Source of the DNA: DASZCR01 sp035942915
Lineage (GTDB): Bacteria; Acidobacteriota; Blastocatellia; Pyrinomonadales; Pyrinomonadaceae
Length of the DNA: 23,062 nucleotides
Assembly (NCBI GenBank): GCA_035942915.1
Contig: DASZCR010000020.1
Coordinates: 1-23,062, forward strand
Reading direction: 5' to 3'
The notes beneath the pieces are model-generated. The model was given only the letters and a program-made list of their open reading frames with translations. It searched no databases and had not been told where the DNA came from. The stretch's first letter is position 1; the number at the start of each line of letters is the position of its first letter. Made by a program: the position numbers and the translations under genes. Positions 1 through 7,457 of this stretch are shown here, piece by piece.

Positions 1-61
1 TCCTGCGCCTCCGAGATGTTCCGTTCCTGTTAGCGGCGCTCGGTCTTAAAGTTCGAGAGCG

Positions 62-274
62 TCAGCGGCCTGCGCCCTGTTTGGCGCGACTCGAATCCTT
101 AATCTGCCCCGTACCCTGTCCGGCCGTGCCTTCCTCCGAGACGCCTTCGCCGAAGTTCTCCGCGCCGGGGCGCGAGAGGTGTCCGTCGTTGTTGGTCGCA
201 AGGTCGTCTTCGCCGGTCGCAGGGTTCTGCGGAATGTTCGTCTGGTTCTCGCCCTGTCCTGACATCGTGCTCAC
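62..274 (-). CDS. small hydrophilic protein of unknown function
   Basis: A 70-residue ORF that I do not recognise. The product is rich in Gly, Glu, Gln, Asn and Asp, has no hydrophobic segment and no cysteine, and looks intrinsically disordered and soluble. A purine-rich GAGAGGAAGG stretch (276-285) precedes two possible starts, GTG at 274 and ATG at 265; the ATG would give a 67-residue protein. It lies on the same strand as, and about 90 bases downstream of, the phosphate transporter gene, so it could be the last gene of that operon. The overlapping plus-strand ORF (81-401) is Arg/Pro/Ser-rich and looks like a shadow. The Shine-Dalgarno and strand context are the only support that it is real. 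Confidence 0.5.
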   Translation of the reverse strand: MSTMSGQGENQTNIPQNPATGEDDLATNNDGHLSRPGAENFGEGVSEEGTAGQGTGQIKDSSRAKQGAGR

Positions 275-366
275 ACCTTCCTCTCAAGTCTCACATCTGT
301 ACGGCATCGTTGCGCGCCGCGCGCACACTTCAGGCGAGAGGGCAACGCGCGTGCCTTGCGCCCTCC

Positions 367-1392
367 TTAGAAGAGCGCGCCGCTCAGGAGTCTGTAGGTG
401 AAGAAGGAGAGCGCGGCGATGGCGGCCGAAATCGGAATCGTCAAGACCCACGCCCAGACGATGCGCCCGGCCACGCCCCACTTGACGGCCGAGAGCCGAC
501 GCGTCGCGCCGACGCCGACGATGGCTCCCGTGATGGTGTGCGTCGTCGAGACGGGCACGCCGCCATAGGTCGCGCCGATGATGGAGAAGGCGGCGGCCGT
601 CTCGGCGCTGAAGCCGCCGACGGGTTTCAGTTTCGTGATGCGCGAACCCATCGTGCGGACGATGCGCCAGCCGCCGGAGAGCGTTCCTAGTCCGATGGCC
701 GCGTGGCAGATGAGCACGACCCAGAGCGGAATGTCTGTCGTCGCGTGCGGGTCGAGGTTCGAGGCGACGAGCACTCCGGCGATGATGCCCATCGTCTTCT
801 GCGCGTCGTTGCCGCCGTGACCGAGACTGTAGAGACCGGCCGAAAAGAGTTGCCCCTTGCGAAACAGCCCGTCAACGCGCGAGGCCGACCACCCGCGAAA
901 CATCCACGAGACGGCGACCATGATGAGGAAGCCGAGGAACGCGCCGAAGAGCGGCGACAGGACGATGAAGACGAGCGTCTTCGTCCACCCGCTCGGCAGG
1001 AGCACGCCGAAGCCTGCGGCCGCGACGGCCGCGCCCGCGTAGCCGCCAACGAGCGCGTGCGACGAACTCGAAGGCAGCCCGTAATACCACGTCACCAGAT
1101 TCCAGACGATAGCGCCGATAAGCCCGCACAACAGCACCCACAGCCGCACCTCTCCCTCGACCGATTGAATATCGACCATATCCTTGCCGATAGTCTTGGC
1201 GACGGCCTCGCCGAGCACGAGGAAGGCGATGAAGTTGAAGAACGCCGCCCAGATGACGGCCGCGCCCGGCGAGAGCACACGCGTCGAAACGACGGTCGCA
1301 ATGGAATTGGCGGCGTCGTGGAAGCCGTTGATGTAGTCGAAGACCAGCGCGATGAAGATGATGACGAAGACGAAAATCAGCGTTGTGCTCAT
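367..1392 (-). CDS. pit: PiT-family inorganic phosphate transporter
   Basis: Low-affinity phosphate permease of the PiT family, an inner-membrane carrier that moves phosphate (as a metal-phosphate complex or with protons in characterised bacterial members). The 341-residue product is strongly hydrophobic throughout and carries the two PiT signature regions: GFHDAANS near residues 23-30 in the N-terminal half with a GGNDAQKTMG segment in the middle, and PVSTTHTITGAIVGVGA in the C-terminal half. Length fits the short bacterial PiT type. It starts with ATG and lies 87 bases downstream of a DUF47 gene on the same strand, the usual pairing for this family. The gap between them holds a heptamer-built inverted repeat (1401-1475), which could attenuate or process the shared transcript. 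Family assignment is firm; substrate preference is inferred from the family. Confidence 0.93.
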   Translation of the reverse strand: MSTTLIFVFVIIFIALVFDYINGFHDAANSIATVVSTRVLSPGAAVIWAAFFNFIAFLVLGEAVAKTIGKDMVDIQSVEGEVRLWVLLCGLIGAIVWNLVTWYYGLPSSSSHALVGGYAGAAVAAAGFGVLLPSGWTKTLVFIVLSPLFGAFLGFLIMVAVSWMFRGWSASRVDGLFRKGQLFSAGLYSLGHGGNDAQKTMGIIAGVLVASNLDPHATTDIPLWVVLICHAAIGLGTLSGGWRIVRTMGSRITKLKPVGGFSAETAAAFSIIGATYGGVPVSTTHTITGAIVGVGATRRLSAVKWGVAGRIVWAWVLTIPISAAIAALSFFTYRLLSGALF

Positions 1393-1400
1393 AAGACAGA

Positions 1401-1475
1401 GTGATGGGTGATAGGTGATGGGTGATAAGAGAAGACAGGTTTTATCCTCTCACCTCTCACCTTTCACCTATCACC
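1401..1475. repeat. heptamer-built inverted repeat (hairpin family member 1)
   Basis: The left arm is a run of degenerate 7-base units (GGTGATA, GGTGATG, GGTGATA) ending in GAG; the right arm carries the complement (CACCTCT, CACCTTT, CACCTAT). The outer 12 bases (1407-1418) pair perfectly with 1464-1475, and the inner part pairs imperfectly. The tip is AAGAC-AGG-TTTT (1432-1443), where AAGA can pair with TTTT including a G-U pair. It lies between the DUF47 and pit genes. The AAGAC tip recurs in three other hairpins of the window. Confidence 0.85.
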
Positions 1476-1479
1476 GCCT

Positions 1480-2103
1480 TTACGCGTGCTTGATGATGAC
1501 GCTTTCGATGATGTTGGCGACCGACTCGCAGCGGTCGACGGCGGCTTCGAGCTTCTCGTAAATCTCTTTCCACTTGATGACCGTGAGGGCGTCTGCGCCG
1601 CTGCGGAACAGTTCGCCGACGGCCGTGTGATAAATGTCGTCGCCCTCGTTCTCAAGGCGATGAATCTCGATGAGACGCGGCTCGATGCCGGAAGGGCGTT
1701 CGAGCACGGAGACGACCTCATGCAGTTGGACGGCCATGCCCTGAATCACCTCTGCGAACTGGCGCGCGTGCGGCGTGCTCTCGTGCACGTCGTACATCAC
1801 CATCGCGCGCGCCGTGTCGTTAATCAGGTCAACGATGTCGTCGAGCGCGCCCGACAGCATGTAGATGTCTTCGCGGTCGAAGGGCGTGATGAAAGACCTG
1901 TTGAGGCGGACGGAGACCGTGTGCGTCAGGTCGTCGCAGGCGTGCTCGATGGACTTAATGCCGGTCGCGTGCTTGCCGTAATCGCCGTTGGAGTCGGCGA
2001 GCATCTCGACGAGCGCGCGCGAGGCGTCGAAGATGTAGGAGGTCATCTGCTTGAAGAGGGAGAAGTATTCCTCCTCTTTCGGCAAAAAGTTGAAGAGCGG
2101 CAT
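1480..2103 (-). CDS. DUF47 (PhoU-like) phosphate transport accessory protein
   Basis: 207-residue helical protein of the DUF47/TIGR00153 family, related to PhoU and usually encoded beside PiT transporters, whose activity it is thought to modulate. The start is typical of the family (MPLFNFLPKEEEYFSLF), and acidic metal-binding-like segments follow: E/DxxxD patterns in the helices around IEHACDD and LENEGDD. I chose the ATG at 2103 because GGAG lies seven bases upstream and the homology begins there; a longer in-frame extension to 2166 would run through the predicted promoter. The pit gene follows on the same strand, so this is first in a DUF47-pit unit. It is divergent from kdsD across a 182-base gap. 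Confidence 0.9.
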   Translation of the reverse strand: MPLFNFLPKEEEYFSLFKQMTSYIFDASRALVEMLADSNGDYGKHATGIKSIEHACDDLTHTVSVRLNRSFITPFDREDIYMLSGALDDIVDLINDTARAMVMYDVHESTPHARQFAEVIQGMAVQLHEVVSVLERPSGIEPRLIEIHRLENEGDDIYHTAVGELFRSGADALTVIKWKEIYEKLEAAVDRCESVANIIESVIIKHA

Positions 2104-2143
2104 GGACGGCTCCAGTCTCGTTATGACTTTGAAAAGAAGCCGA

Positions 2144-2172
2144 AATATAGTCCATGCGGCGCGCATTGTCTA
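2144..2172 (-). promoter_or_regulatory. predicted sigma70-type promoter for DUF47-pit
   Basis: Read on the minus strand, TAGACA (2172-2167) is followed by exactly 17 bases and then TATATT (2149-2144). Transcription would start near 2137, about 34 bases before the ATG at 2103. The same AT-rich patch contains TATAGT (2146-2151) on the plus strand, which could be a -10 for the divergent kdsD, so the two promoters may overlap. Prediction from consensus only. Confidence 0.5.
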
Positions 2173-2285
2173 CAGGCAGCTTGAAGGGCGCAGGCGCGTG
2201 GGCGGTTGTCTCCGCGCCTGCGCGCGTCGTATGCTCGACGCCTGTCGCCGGGCGTGGCCGCGCCGCACCGGCAGACGAACCCGTG

Positions 2286-3269
2286 ATGACAGAGAAAAAC
2301 TACTTCGAGCAGGTCGCCGAGTTGCTGCGCATGGAGGCCGACGCCCTCAGATGTACGGCCGCGCGTCTCGGCCGCGAGGAGGTCGAGCGCGCCGTCGAAC
2401 TGCTGGCAGCGTGTCGCGGCAAGGTGGTGACGGTCGGCGTCGGCAAGTCCGGCAACATCGCGCAGAAGATGGCCGCCACGCTGACGAGCACCGGCACGGT
2501 CTCGGTCTACCTGCATCCTTCCGACGCGCTGCACGGCGGGATGGGCATCGTCACGCCGGATGATGTGGTCGTCGTCCTGAGCAACAGTGGCGAGACGGCC
2601 GAGATAGTCGAACTGCTGCCGTACCTGCAACACAGGGGCGTCCCCATCATCGCGCTTGTCGGCGACCTGCGCTCGACGCTGGCGCGGCGCGCGACGGTCG
2701 CTTTAGACGCCTCCGTTGACCAGGAGGCTTGCCCCTTGAATCTTGCGCCGACGACGAGCACGACCGTGGCGATGGCGGTCGGCGATGCGCTGGCGATGAC
2801 GCTGATGCGCGTCAAGCGGCTGACGCCGGAGGATTTTGCGCTCAATCATCCGGGCGGGCGGCTCGGTAAGCGTTTGACCCTGCGCGTCTGCGACCTGATG
2901 CACGAAGGCGAGGAGAACCCGACCGTGCGCGCCTCTGCGTCGCTGCTCGAAGTCGTCGGCGAAATCGGTCGCGGCGGCCTCGGCGCGGTCAACGTGGTGG
3001 ACGAAGACGGTCGTCTGGTCGGCATCATCACGGACGGCGACGTGCGCCGGACTTTGCAGAAGGGAAGACTCGCAGACCTCGAATCGCTGACGGGTGGCGA
3101 GATGATGACGCGCGAGCCTATCGTCGTCGCGCCAGACCTGCTGGCACACGCGGCGCTCAGGCTGATGGAAGAGCGCCCCATGCAAATCTCGGTCGTGCCG
3201 GTCGTCGATGAGCGCGGCGTGTGCGTCGGTCTGCTGCGCGTCCACGACATCGTACGCAGCGGACTATGA
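2286..3269 (+). CDS. kdsD: D-arabinose 5-phosphate isomerase (KdsD/KpsF family)
   Basis: Interconverts D-ribulose 5-phosphate and D-arabinose 5-phosphate, the first committed step to KDO, the inner-core sugar of lipopolysaccharide; cytoplasmic. An N-terminal SIS sugar-isomerase domain (about residues 35-180) shows GVGKSG at 51-56, the HPSDALHGG segment and the SNSGET phosphate-binding loop near 99-104, followed by NHPGGRLGKRL. Two CBS domains fill the C-terminal third. With the ATG at 2286 the product is 327 residues, matching the usual family length of about 328. The reading frame is open further upstream (to 2154) but the extension is Arg/Ala-rich without homology, and no strong ribosome site marks any start. 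A small exported-protein gene follows 34 bases downstream. Confidence 0.92.
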   Translation: MTEKNYFEQVAELLRMEADALRCTAARLGREEVERAVELLAACRGKVVTVGVGKSGNIAQKMAATLTSTGTVSVYLHPSDALHGGMGIVTPDDVVVVLSNSGETAEIVELLPYLQHRGVPIIALVGDLRSTLARRATVALDASVDQEACPLNLAPTTSTTVAMAVGDALAMTLMRVKRLTPEDFALNHPGGRLGKRLTLRVCDLMHEGEENPTVRASASLLEVVGEIGRGGLGAVNVVDEDGRLVGIITDGDVRRTLQKGRLADLESLTGGEMMTREPIVVAPDLLAHAALRLMEERPMQISVVPVVDERGVCVGLLRVHDIVRSGL

Positions 3270-3290
3270 GCAAGGATGAGAGCTAAGGGC

Positions 3291-3306
3291 GGAGGGATGA
3301 GGGATG
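3291..3306 (+). repeat. heptad repeat supplying the ribosome site and start codon
   Basis: Two perfect GAGGGAT units (3292-3298 and 3299-3305) lie directly in front of and inside the start of the next gene; each unit carries a GAGGG Shine-Dalgarno-like core and the second supplies AT of the ATG. It resembles a single arm of the heptad arrays found elsewhere in the window, but I see no matching complementary arm. Confidence 0.55.
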
Positions 3307-3966
3307 AAGTTTGTTGTGAGCTTCGTGCTGGCGTGGTTGTTGTTGGCGGCTGTAGGGAAGGGAACGGCCGTCAGGGCGGCGACGGGCGCGGAGAGTGCGA
3401 AGACGGCCGGTGATGTCGTCGTGGTGTTGAACGAAGGATTTCTCAACGCTCTGCTCGAAGCGGTTTTGGAGCAGCCGAACCCGCCGAAGTTTCCTCTCTC
3501 GAAGTCGGGCGGGGGCGGCAGTTGTCCGAGCGAAATCATGCTCTCGCGCGAGGAGCAGGGCAAGCGCACGGCCGTCGTTTTCCAGGAGGGACGCGTCACC
3601 GCGCCCGTCGCCTTTCGCGGCTCTTACTCAGCGCCGCTGCTCGGCTGTTTCAGGTTCGAGGGGTGGGCTGACACGGTCTTCAATCTCGCCTTCGACCCCG
3701 CGCGACAGGCATTCACCGCGCGCGTCGAGGTCAGGAACATCAGTCTCAACAAGATTCCCGCCCTTCTCGGCGGCAGCATCACGCAACTCGTGCAGGACGC
3801 TATCGACGAGCGGGTCAACCCCGTAGAGGTTCTGCGCGCAGAGCAACTGGCAGCGCAACTGCCGGTGACGCGCGAGAGCGTCCTGCGCCTGCGCGCGCGT
3901 GAGATTCAGCATCAGGTCGCCGGAAAAGAACTGCGCCTGCGCATCGTCTACGAAATCGTCCGCTGA
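3304..3966 (+). CDS. exported protein of unknown function
   Basis: 220 residues. The first 25 or so form a clear Sec signal peptide (MKF, hydrophobic core VVSFVLAWLLLAAVG, likely cut after VRA). I do not recognise the family. The mature part has an SCPSEI segment, alternating hydrophobic strands (residues 85-140) and a short amphipathic stretch, ISLNKIPALLGGSITQLVQDAIDERVNP, near 145-175; that strand-rich body plus amphipathic helix recalls lipid-binding TULIP-type proteins, but this is only a guess. GAGGG heptads give the ribosome site. It follows kdsD by 34 bases on the same strand, so the two are probably co-transcribed, which hints at an envelope role. Confidence 0.75.
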   Translation: MKFVVSFVLAWLLLAAVGKGTAVRAATGAESAKTAGDVVVVLNEGFLNALLEAVLEQPNPPKFPLSKSGGGGSCPSEIMLSREEQGKRTAVVFQEGRVTAPVAFRGSYSAPLLGCFRFEGWADTVFNLAFDPARQAFTARVEVRNISLNKIPALLGGSITQLVQDAIDERVNPVEVLRAEQLAAQLPVTRESVLRLRAREIQHQVAGKELRLRIVYEIVR

Positions 3967-4163
3967 CAGTCAAGCTCCCCTCCATTTCTCCTTACTTCCT
4001 CTTCTTCTGCGCGCAAGTCGTCGCGGCGAGCGGCGTTCTTAGCTTCGGAAGCAGGTGCAACAAAACGGCGCGAGTTGGTGTCTAAGGAGACATTCAAGCC
4101 GAAAATCGCATCGTGGGTCGCGCACCAAACTATCTTCACCAAAGCTGTCCGAGGAGTAAGCCC

Positions 4164-6758
4164 ATGCCTAGAAGACTCTTCCCGCTCGTCGCCGCGCTCC
4201 TGATTCTCTGCGCGGCGGCCGCGTTCGCCGTTGCGACGGCGCAGAATCCCGACAACAACAACAACAATGCAGATGCCAACGCCGTCAGCGACACGTCCGA
4301 CACGACCGCGCCGGGGGCGCTCGAAGTCATCGCTCCCGACGGCACACGCCGCGCCGCCTGTCCGTTAAAGCATACGGACGTGCGCGCGCAAATCAGCGGC
4401 TTTCTGTCGCGCGTCACCGTCACGCAGGAGTTCGAGAATCCTTTCAAGGAGAAGATAGAGGCCGTCTACAGCTTCCCTCTGCCGCAGGCGGCGGCCGTCG
4501 ATGACATGACGATGCGCGTCGGCGAGCGCACCGTGCGCGGGCGCATCCTGCGACGCGAGGAAGCGCAGGCCGTCTACGAGGCGGCGCGCGCGGGCGGGCA
4601 GGTGGCGAGCCTGCTCGACCAGGAGCGTCCCAACATCTTCACGCAGTCGGTCGCCAACATCATGCCGGGCGAACGCGTGCTCATCACCATCTCGTACGTC
4701 GAAACGCTGAAGTATGAAGACGGCGAGTATGAGTTTTCGTTTCCGACCGTCGTCGGGCCGCGCTACATCCCCGGCACGCCGACGGGGACGCGCACAGGCG
4801 GCGGACGCCTGCCCGATACGACGCAAGTGCCGGACGCCTCGCGCATCACGCCGCCGGTCGCCGCGAAGGGAACGCGCGCCGGTCACGACATCTCGATAGA
4901 GGTCATGCTCGACGCGGGCGTCGCCGTCGATGCCGTGCGCTCGACGACGCACGAGGTTGACATAGAGCGTGCGGGCGGCTCGCGTGCGCGCGTCGCACTG
5001 AAGCGGCGGACGGAGATTCCGAACAGGGATTTCGTCCTGCGTTACGACGCAGCGGGGCGCAAGGTGTCAGATGCGATACTGACTCATCGTGCGTCGGACG
5101 GGCGCGGCGGTTTCTTCACGCTGATTCTACAACCGCCGGAGCGCGTCTCGGTCGCAGACGTGACGCCGAAGGAGTTGGTCTTCGTCATCGACACGTCAGG
5201 CTCGATGTCGGGCTTCCCTCTGGAGAAGGCGAAGGAGGCGATGAAGCACGCGCTCGACGGGCTTAACCCGCAGGACACCTTCAACCTCATCACCTTCTCC
5301 GGTGACACGCACATCCTCTTTCCGCAGCCCGTCCCGGCGACGCGCGACAACCTCGCGGCGGCGCAGAAGTTTCTCGCCTCACGGCAGGGCGGGGGAGGGA
5401 CGGAGATGATGAAGGCCATCCGCGCCGCGCTCGACCCGTCGGATTCGCAGGCGCACATCCGCGTCGTCTGCTTCATGACGGACGGCTACGTCGGCAACGA
5501 CATGGAGATTATCTCCGAGGTGCAGAAGCACCCGAACGCGCGCGTCTTCTCCTTCGGCATCGGCAGTTCCGTCAACCGTTTTCTGCTCGACAAGATGGCT
5601 GAGTACGGGCGCGGCGAGGTGGAATACGTCTCGCTCAACGCTGACGGTTCGGCCGCCGCGCGTCGCTTCCACGAGCGCGTGCGCAACCCCGTGCTGACAG
5701 ACATCTCGATTGACTGGGGCGGCCTTCCCGTCGCAGACGTGTATCCGAAGCGCATCCCTGACCTCTTCAGCGCCAAGCCGGTCGTGCTGACGGGTCGCTA
5801 CACGGGCGCGGCGCGCGGCACGGTGCGACTGCGCGGAAGGATGGGCGGCAACCACTTCGAGCGCGAGATTGCCGTCGAACTCCCCGAATCGCGTCCCGAA
5901 CATGACGTGCTGGCGACGCTCTGGGCGCGCCGACGCGTCGATGACCTGATGAGCGAAGACATGTATGCGATGCAGCGCGGTGCGAACACGCGGCCAGACC
6001 TGACGGAAACCATCACGCAACTCGGCATCGAGTATCGACTGATGACGCAGTTTACGTCGTTCGTCGCCGTCGAGGAGATGACCATCACCGATGGCGGACA
6101 ACCGCGTCGCATCGAAGTGCCTGTGGACGCTCCGGCCGGTGTTGACCGCGACATGGCCGTCGGAGATGGAGCCGTCAGCAACTTCGCGCTGCAACTCTCG
6201 CCCGGAAGCGTCAGAACATCGCCGTCCGTCGTCACCTTTAGCGGCGGCGTGTCGGTCGTCGGCGGAGGAGCCGCCGGGGGAGCTGGCGGAGGCGTCGGCA
6301 CGGGAAGGGGCGTCGGGGCGAGGGAGAAGACGGCCAACGCGCCTGCGCCGAAGCGTGGTGATGCGCCGCGTCGAACCGAAACTCAGGGCAGGGGAAAAGT
6401 GTTGGCGATGGACAGGCTCAGCAGCCTCTCAGACGTGGCGCTCTCGCCTCAGGAGGCGAAGCGGCAACAACTGCTCACCAAACTCCACACGTCGGTTGCC
6501 GCCGTCATCGAACGTCTGAAGAACAAGGACGCGCCCGCGCCGCCCGACGAAGCGAAGTTCGTCCGCGACGGCCGCGCAGAGGTTCAGGTCTGGTTGGTGG
6601 ATAAAACGCCGGAGGCTTTGGAGAAACTGAAGACGCTCGGCTTTGAAATCCTGCTCGACCCGCGCAGTTCAAAACTCGTCATCGGCCGCATCGCCGTTGA
6701 CAAACTCTGGGAACTGACCGAACTCGCAGAGGTGCGCTTCATCGCACCGCAGAAGTAA
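4164..6758 (+). CDS. exported VIT and VWA domain protein
   Basis: 864-residue protein with the architecture of inter-alpha-trypsin-inhibitor heavy-chain-like bacterial proteins. A signal peptide (hydrophobic core at 6-25, likely cut after VATA) is followed by an Asn/Asp/Thr-rich linker, a VIT domain (about 62-183, with VYSFPLP at 101-107 and the EAQAVYEAA and PNIFTQSVANI segments), and a VWA domain (about 335-510) with an intact MIDAS: DTSGSMS at 343-349, a GGGGTEM threonine loop and MTDG at 438-441. A Gly-rich stretch (around 693-725) separates a C-terminal alpha/beta module of about 57 residues (806-862). No C-terminal membrane helix or sorting signal is seen, so it is probably periplasmic or secreted. 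The ATG at 4164 has GAGGAG seven bases upstream. The substrate or binding partner is unknown. The gene stands alone, convergent with the GNAT gene. Confidence 0.88.
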   Translation: MPRRLFPLVAALLILCAAAAFAVATAQNPDNNNNNADANAVSDTSDTTAPGALEVIAPDGTRRAACPLKHTDVRAQISGFLSRVTVTQEFENPFKEKIEAVYSFPLPQAAAVDDMTMRVGERTVRGRILRREEAQAVYEAARAGGQVASLLDQERPNIFTQSVANIMPGERVLITISYVETLKYEDGEYEFSFPTVVGPRYIPGTPTGTRTGGGRLPDTTQVPDASRITPPVAAKGTRAGHDISIEVMLDAGVAVDAVRSTTHEVDIERAGGSRARVALKRRTEIPNRDFVLRYDAAGRKVSDAILTHRASDGRGGFFTLILQPPERVSVADVTPKELVFVIDTSGSMSGFPLEKAKEAMKHALDGLNPQDTFNLITFSGDTHILFPQPVPATRDNLAAAQKFLASRQGGGGTEMMKAIRAALDPSDSQAHIRVVCFMTDGYVGNDMEIISEVQKHPNARVFSFGIGSSVNRFLLDKMAEYGRGEVEYVSLNADGSAAARRFHERVRNPVLTDISIDWGGLPVADVYPKRIPDLFSAKPVVLTGRYTGAARGTVRLRGRMGGNHFEREIAVELPESRPEHDVLATLWARRRVDDLMSEDMYAMQRGANTRPDLTETITQLGIEYRLMTQFTSFVAVEEMTITDGGQPRRIEVPVDAPAGVDRDMAVGDGAVSNFALQLSPGSVRTSPSVVTFSGGVSVVGGGAAGGAGGGVGTGRGVGAREKTANAPAPKRGDAPRRTETQGRGKVLAMDRLSSLSDVALSPQEAKRQQLLTKLHTSVAAVIERLKNKDAPAPPDEAKFVRDGRAEVQVWLVDKTPEALEKLKTLGFEILLDPRSSKLVIGRIAVDKLWELTELAEVRFIAPQK

Positions 6759-6771
6759 AGGACTGAGGGCG

Positions 6772-6826
6772 CAGGGGTGAGTGATGAAATGAAGACTGAT
6801 GTCTTCGACTTCATCACTCATCCCTG
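6772..6826. repeat. inverted repeat and probable bidirectional terminator (hairpin family member 2)
   Basis: CAGGGGTGAGTGATGAA (6772-6788) pairs with TTCATCACTCATCCCTG (6810-6826) with one G-T wobble. A small internal loop follows, then a perfect GAAGAC/GTCTTC tip with loop TGAT (6791-6806). It lies between the convergent VIT/VWA and GNAT genes, and its right arm contains the last four codons and stop of the GNAT gene. The AAGAC tip links it to the other hairpins of the window. Confidence 0.85.
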
Positions 6827-7359
6827 TTTCGCTTCCACTCGTGGCGCAGGAGGCCATAGACGGCCTCGTCGATTCGGCGTCCCTGAATCAGGTAGTGTTC
6901 GCGCAGCGTGCCCTCGCGTGCGAAGCCGAGGCGCGCGAGGAGTCTGCACGAGGGTTCGTTCTCGACGCTGACGGTGGCGAAGATTCTGTGGAGGTCTGTC
7001 TCACGAAACAGCTTATCGACGAGCAGCCGGACGGCGCGCGTCCCTAAGCCCTGCCCTTGATGCGACTCGGCCAGCATGTAGCCGATTTCGATGTAGCCCA
7101 TCGCCCAAGACACGTTCGACGCAGAGACCGTGCCGACGACCTCATCGCCGAACTGAACCATCCACCGATACTCTGCGCGTGCGCGGTCTGCGAGGTCGCT
7201 GCCGTAATAACTCGACAGGCGACGCGCCAACTCCTCGACCGTCAGCGGCAGCAGCGGATTGAAACGGCGCGATGCGGCTTCGTTGCGCCAACGCATCCAC
7301 GCGGCGGCGTGTTCGGCGCGCGCCGCGACGAGCCTGAGGGGGAGCAACTCTTTCGTCAT
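6814..7359 (-). CDS. GNAT-family N-acetyltransferase (RimJ/RimL-like)
   Basis: 181-residue acetyl-CoA-dependent N-acyltransferase of the GNAT fold. The acetyl-CoA pyrophosphate-binding signature is clear as QGQGLGTRAV (residues 101-110). It is preceded by the beta strand YIEIGYML and followed by the RIFATVSVENEPSCRLLARLGFAREGTLREH region, the pattern of the RimJ/RimL subgroup that acetylates protein N-termini or small molecules. Actual substrate unknown. The ATG at 7359 is chosen because GGAG lies just upstream; a GTG at 7377 would add six residues. It lies downstream of lpxC on the same strand but an inverted repeat (7371-7457) separates them. Its stop codon falls inside the convergent hairpin at 6772-6826. 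Confidence 0.85.
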   Translation of the reverse strand: MTKELLPLRLVAARAEHAAAWMRWRNEAASRRFNPLLPLTVEELARRLSSYYGSDLADRARAEYRWMVQFGDEVVGTVSASNVSWAMGYIEIGYMLAESHQGQGLGTRAVRLLVDKLFRETDLHRIFATVSVENEPSCRLLARLGFAREGTLREHYLIQGRRIDEAVYGLLRHEWKRNRDE

Positions 7360-7370
7360 AGGCTCCAGAG

Positions 7371-7457
7371 AAGGCACAAGGCAAAAGGTCGAAGGCTGAA
7401 GTCAGGAGGCGGAATGGTCGCCGTCTGTCTGCACTTTTTCCTTCGACCTGCTGCCTT
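7371..7457. repeat. AAGG-heptad inverted repeat, possible lpxC terminator
   Basis: Four consecutive 7-base units begin with AAGG (AAGGCAC, AAGGCAA, AAGGTCG, AAGGCTG at 7371-7398). The left arm 7378-7395 and right arm 7440-7457 pair over 16 of 18 positions, around a 44-base loop holding a small GGCG/CGCC hairpin. The right arm abuts the lpxC stop codon, so on the minus strand the hairpin follows lpxC at once. It has the same design as the GTGATRG hairpins (period 7, two arms) with a different unit and no AAGAC tip. Confidence 0.7.

Noticed and set aside
3948..4142. 64-residue minus-strand ORF in the kdsD-VIT/VWA gap
   Set aside because: It needs a TTG start with no ribosome site and overlaps the end of the exported-protein gene; no homology seen.
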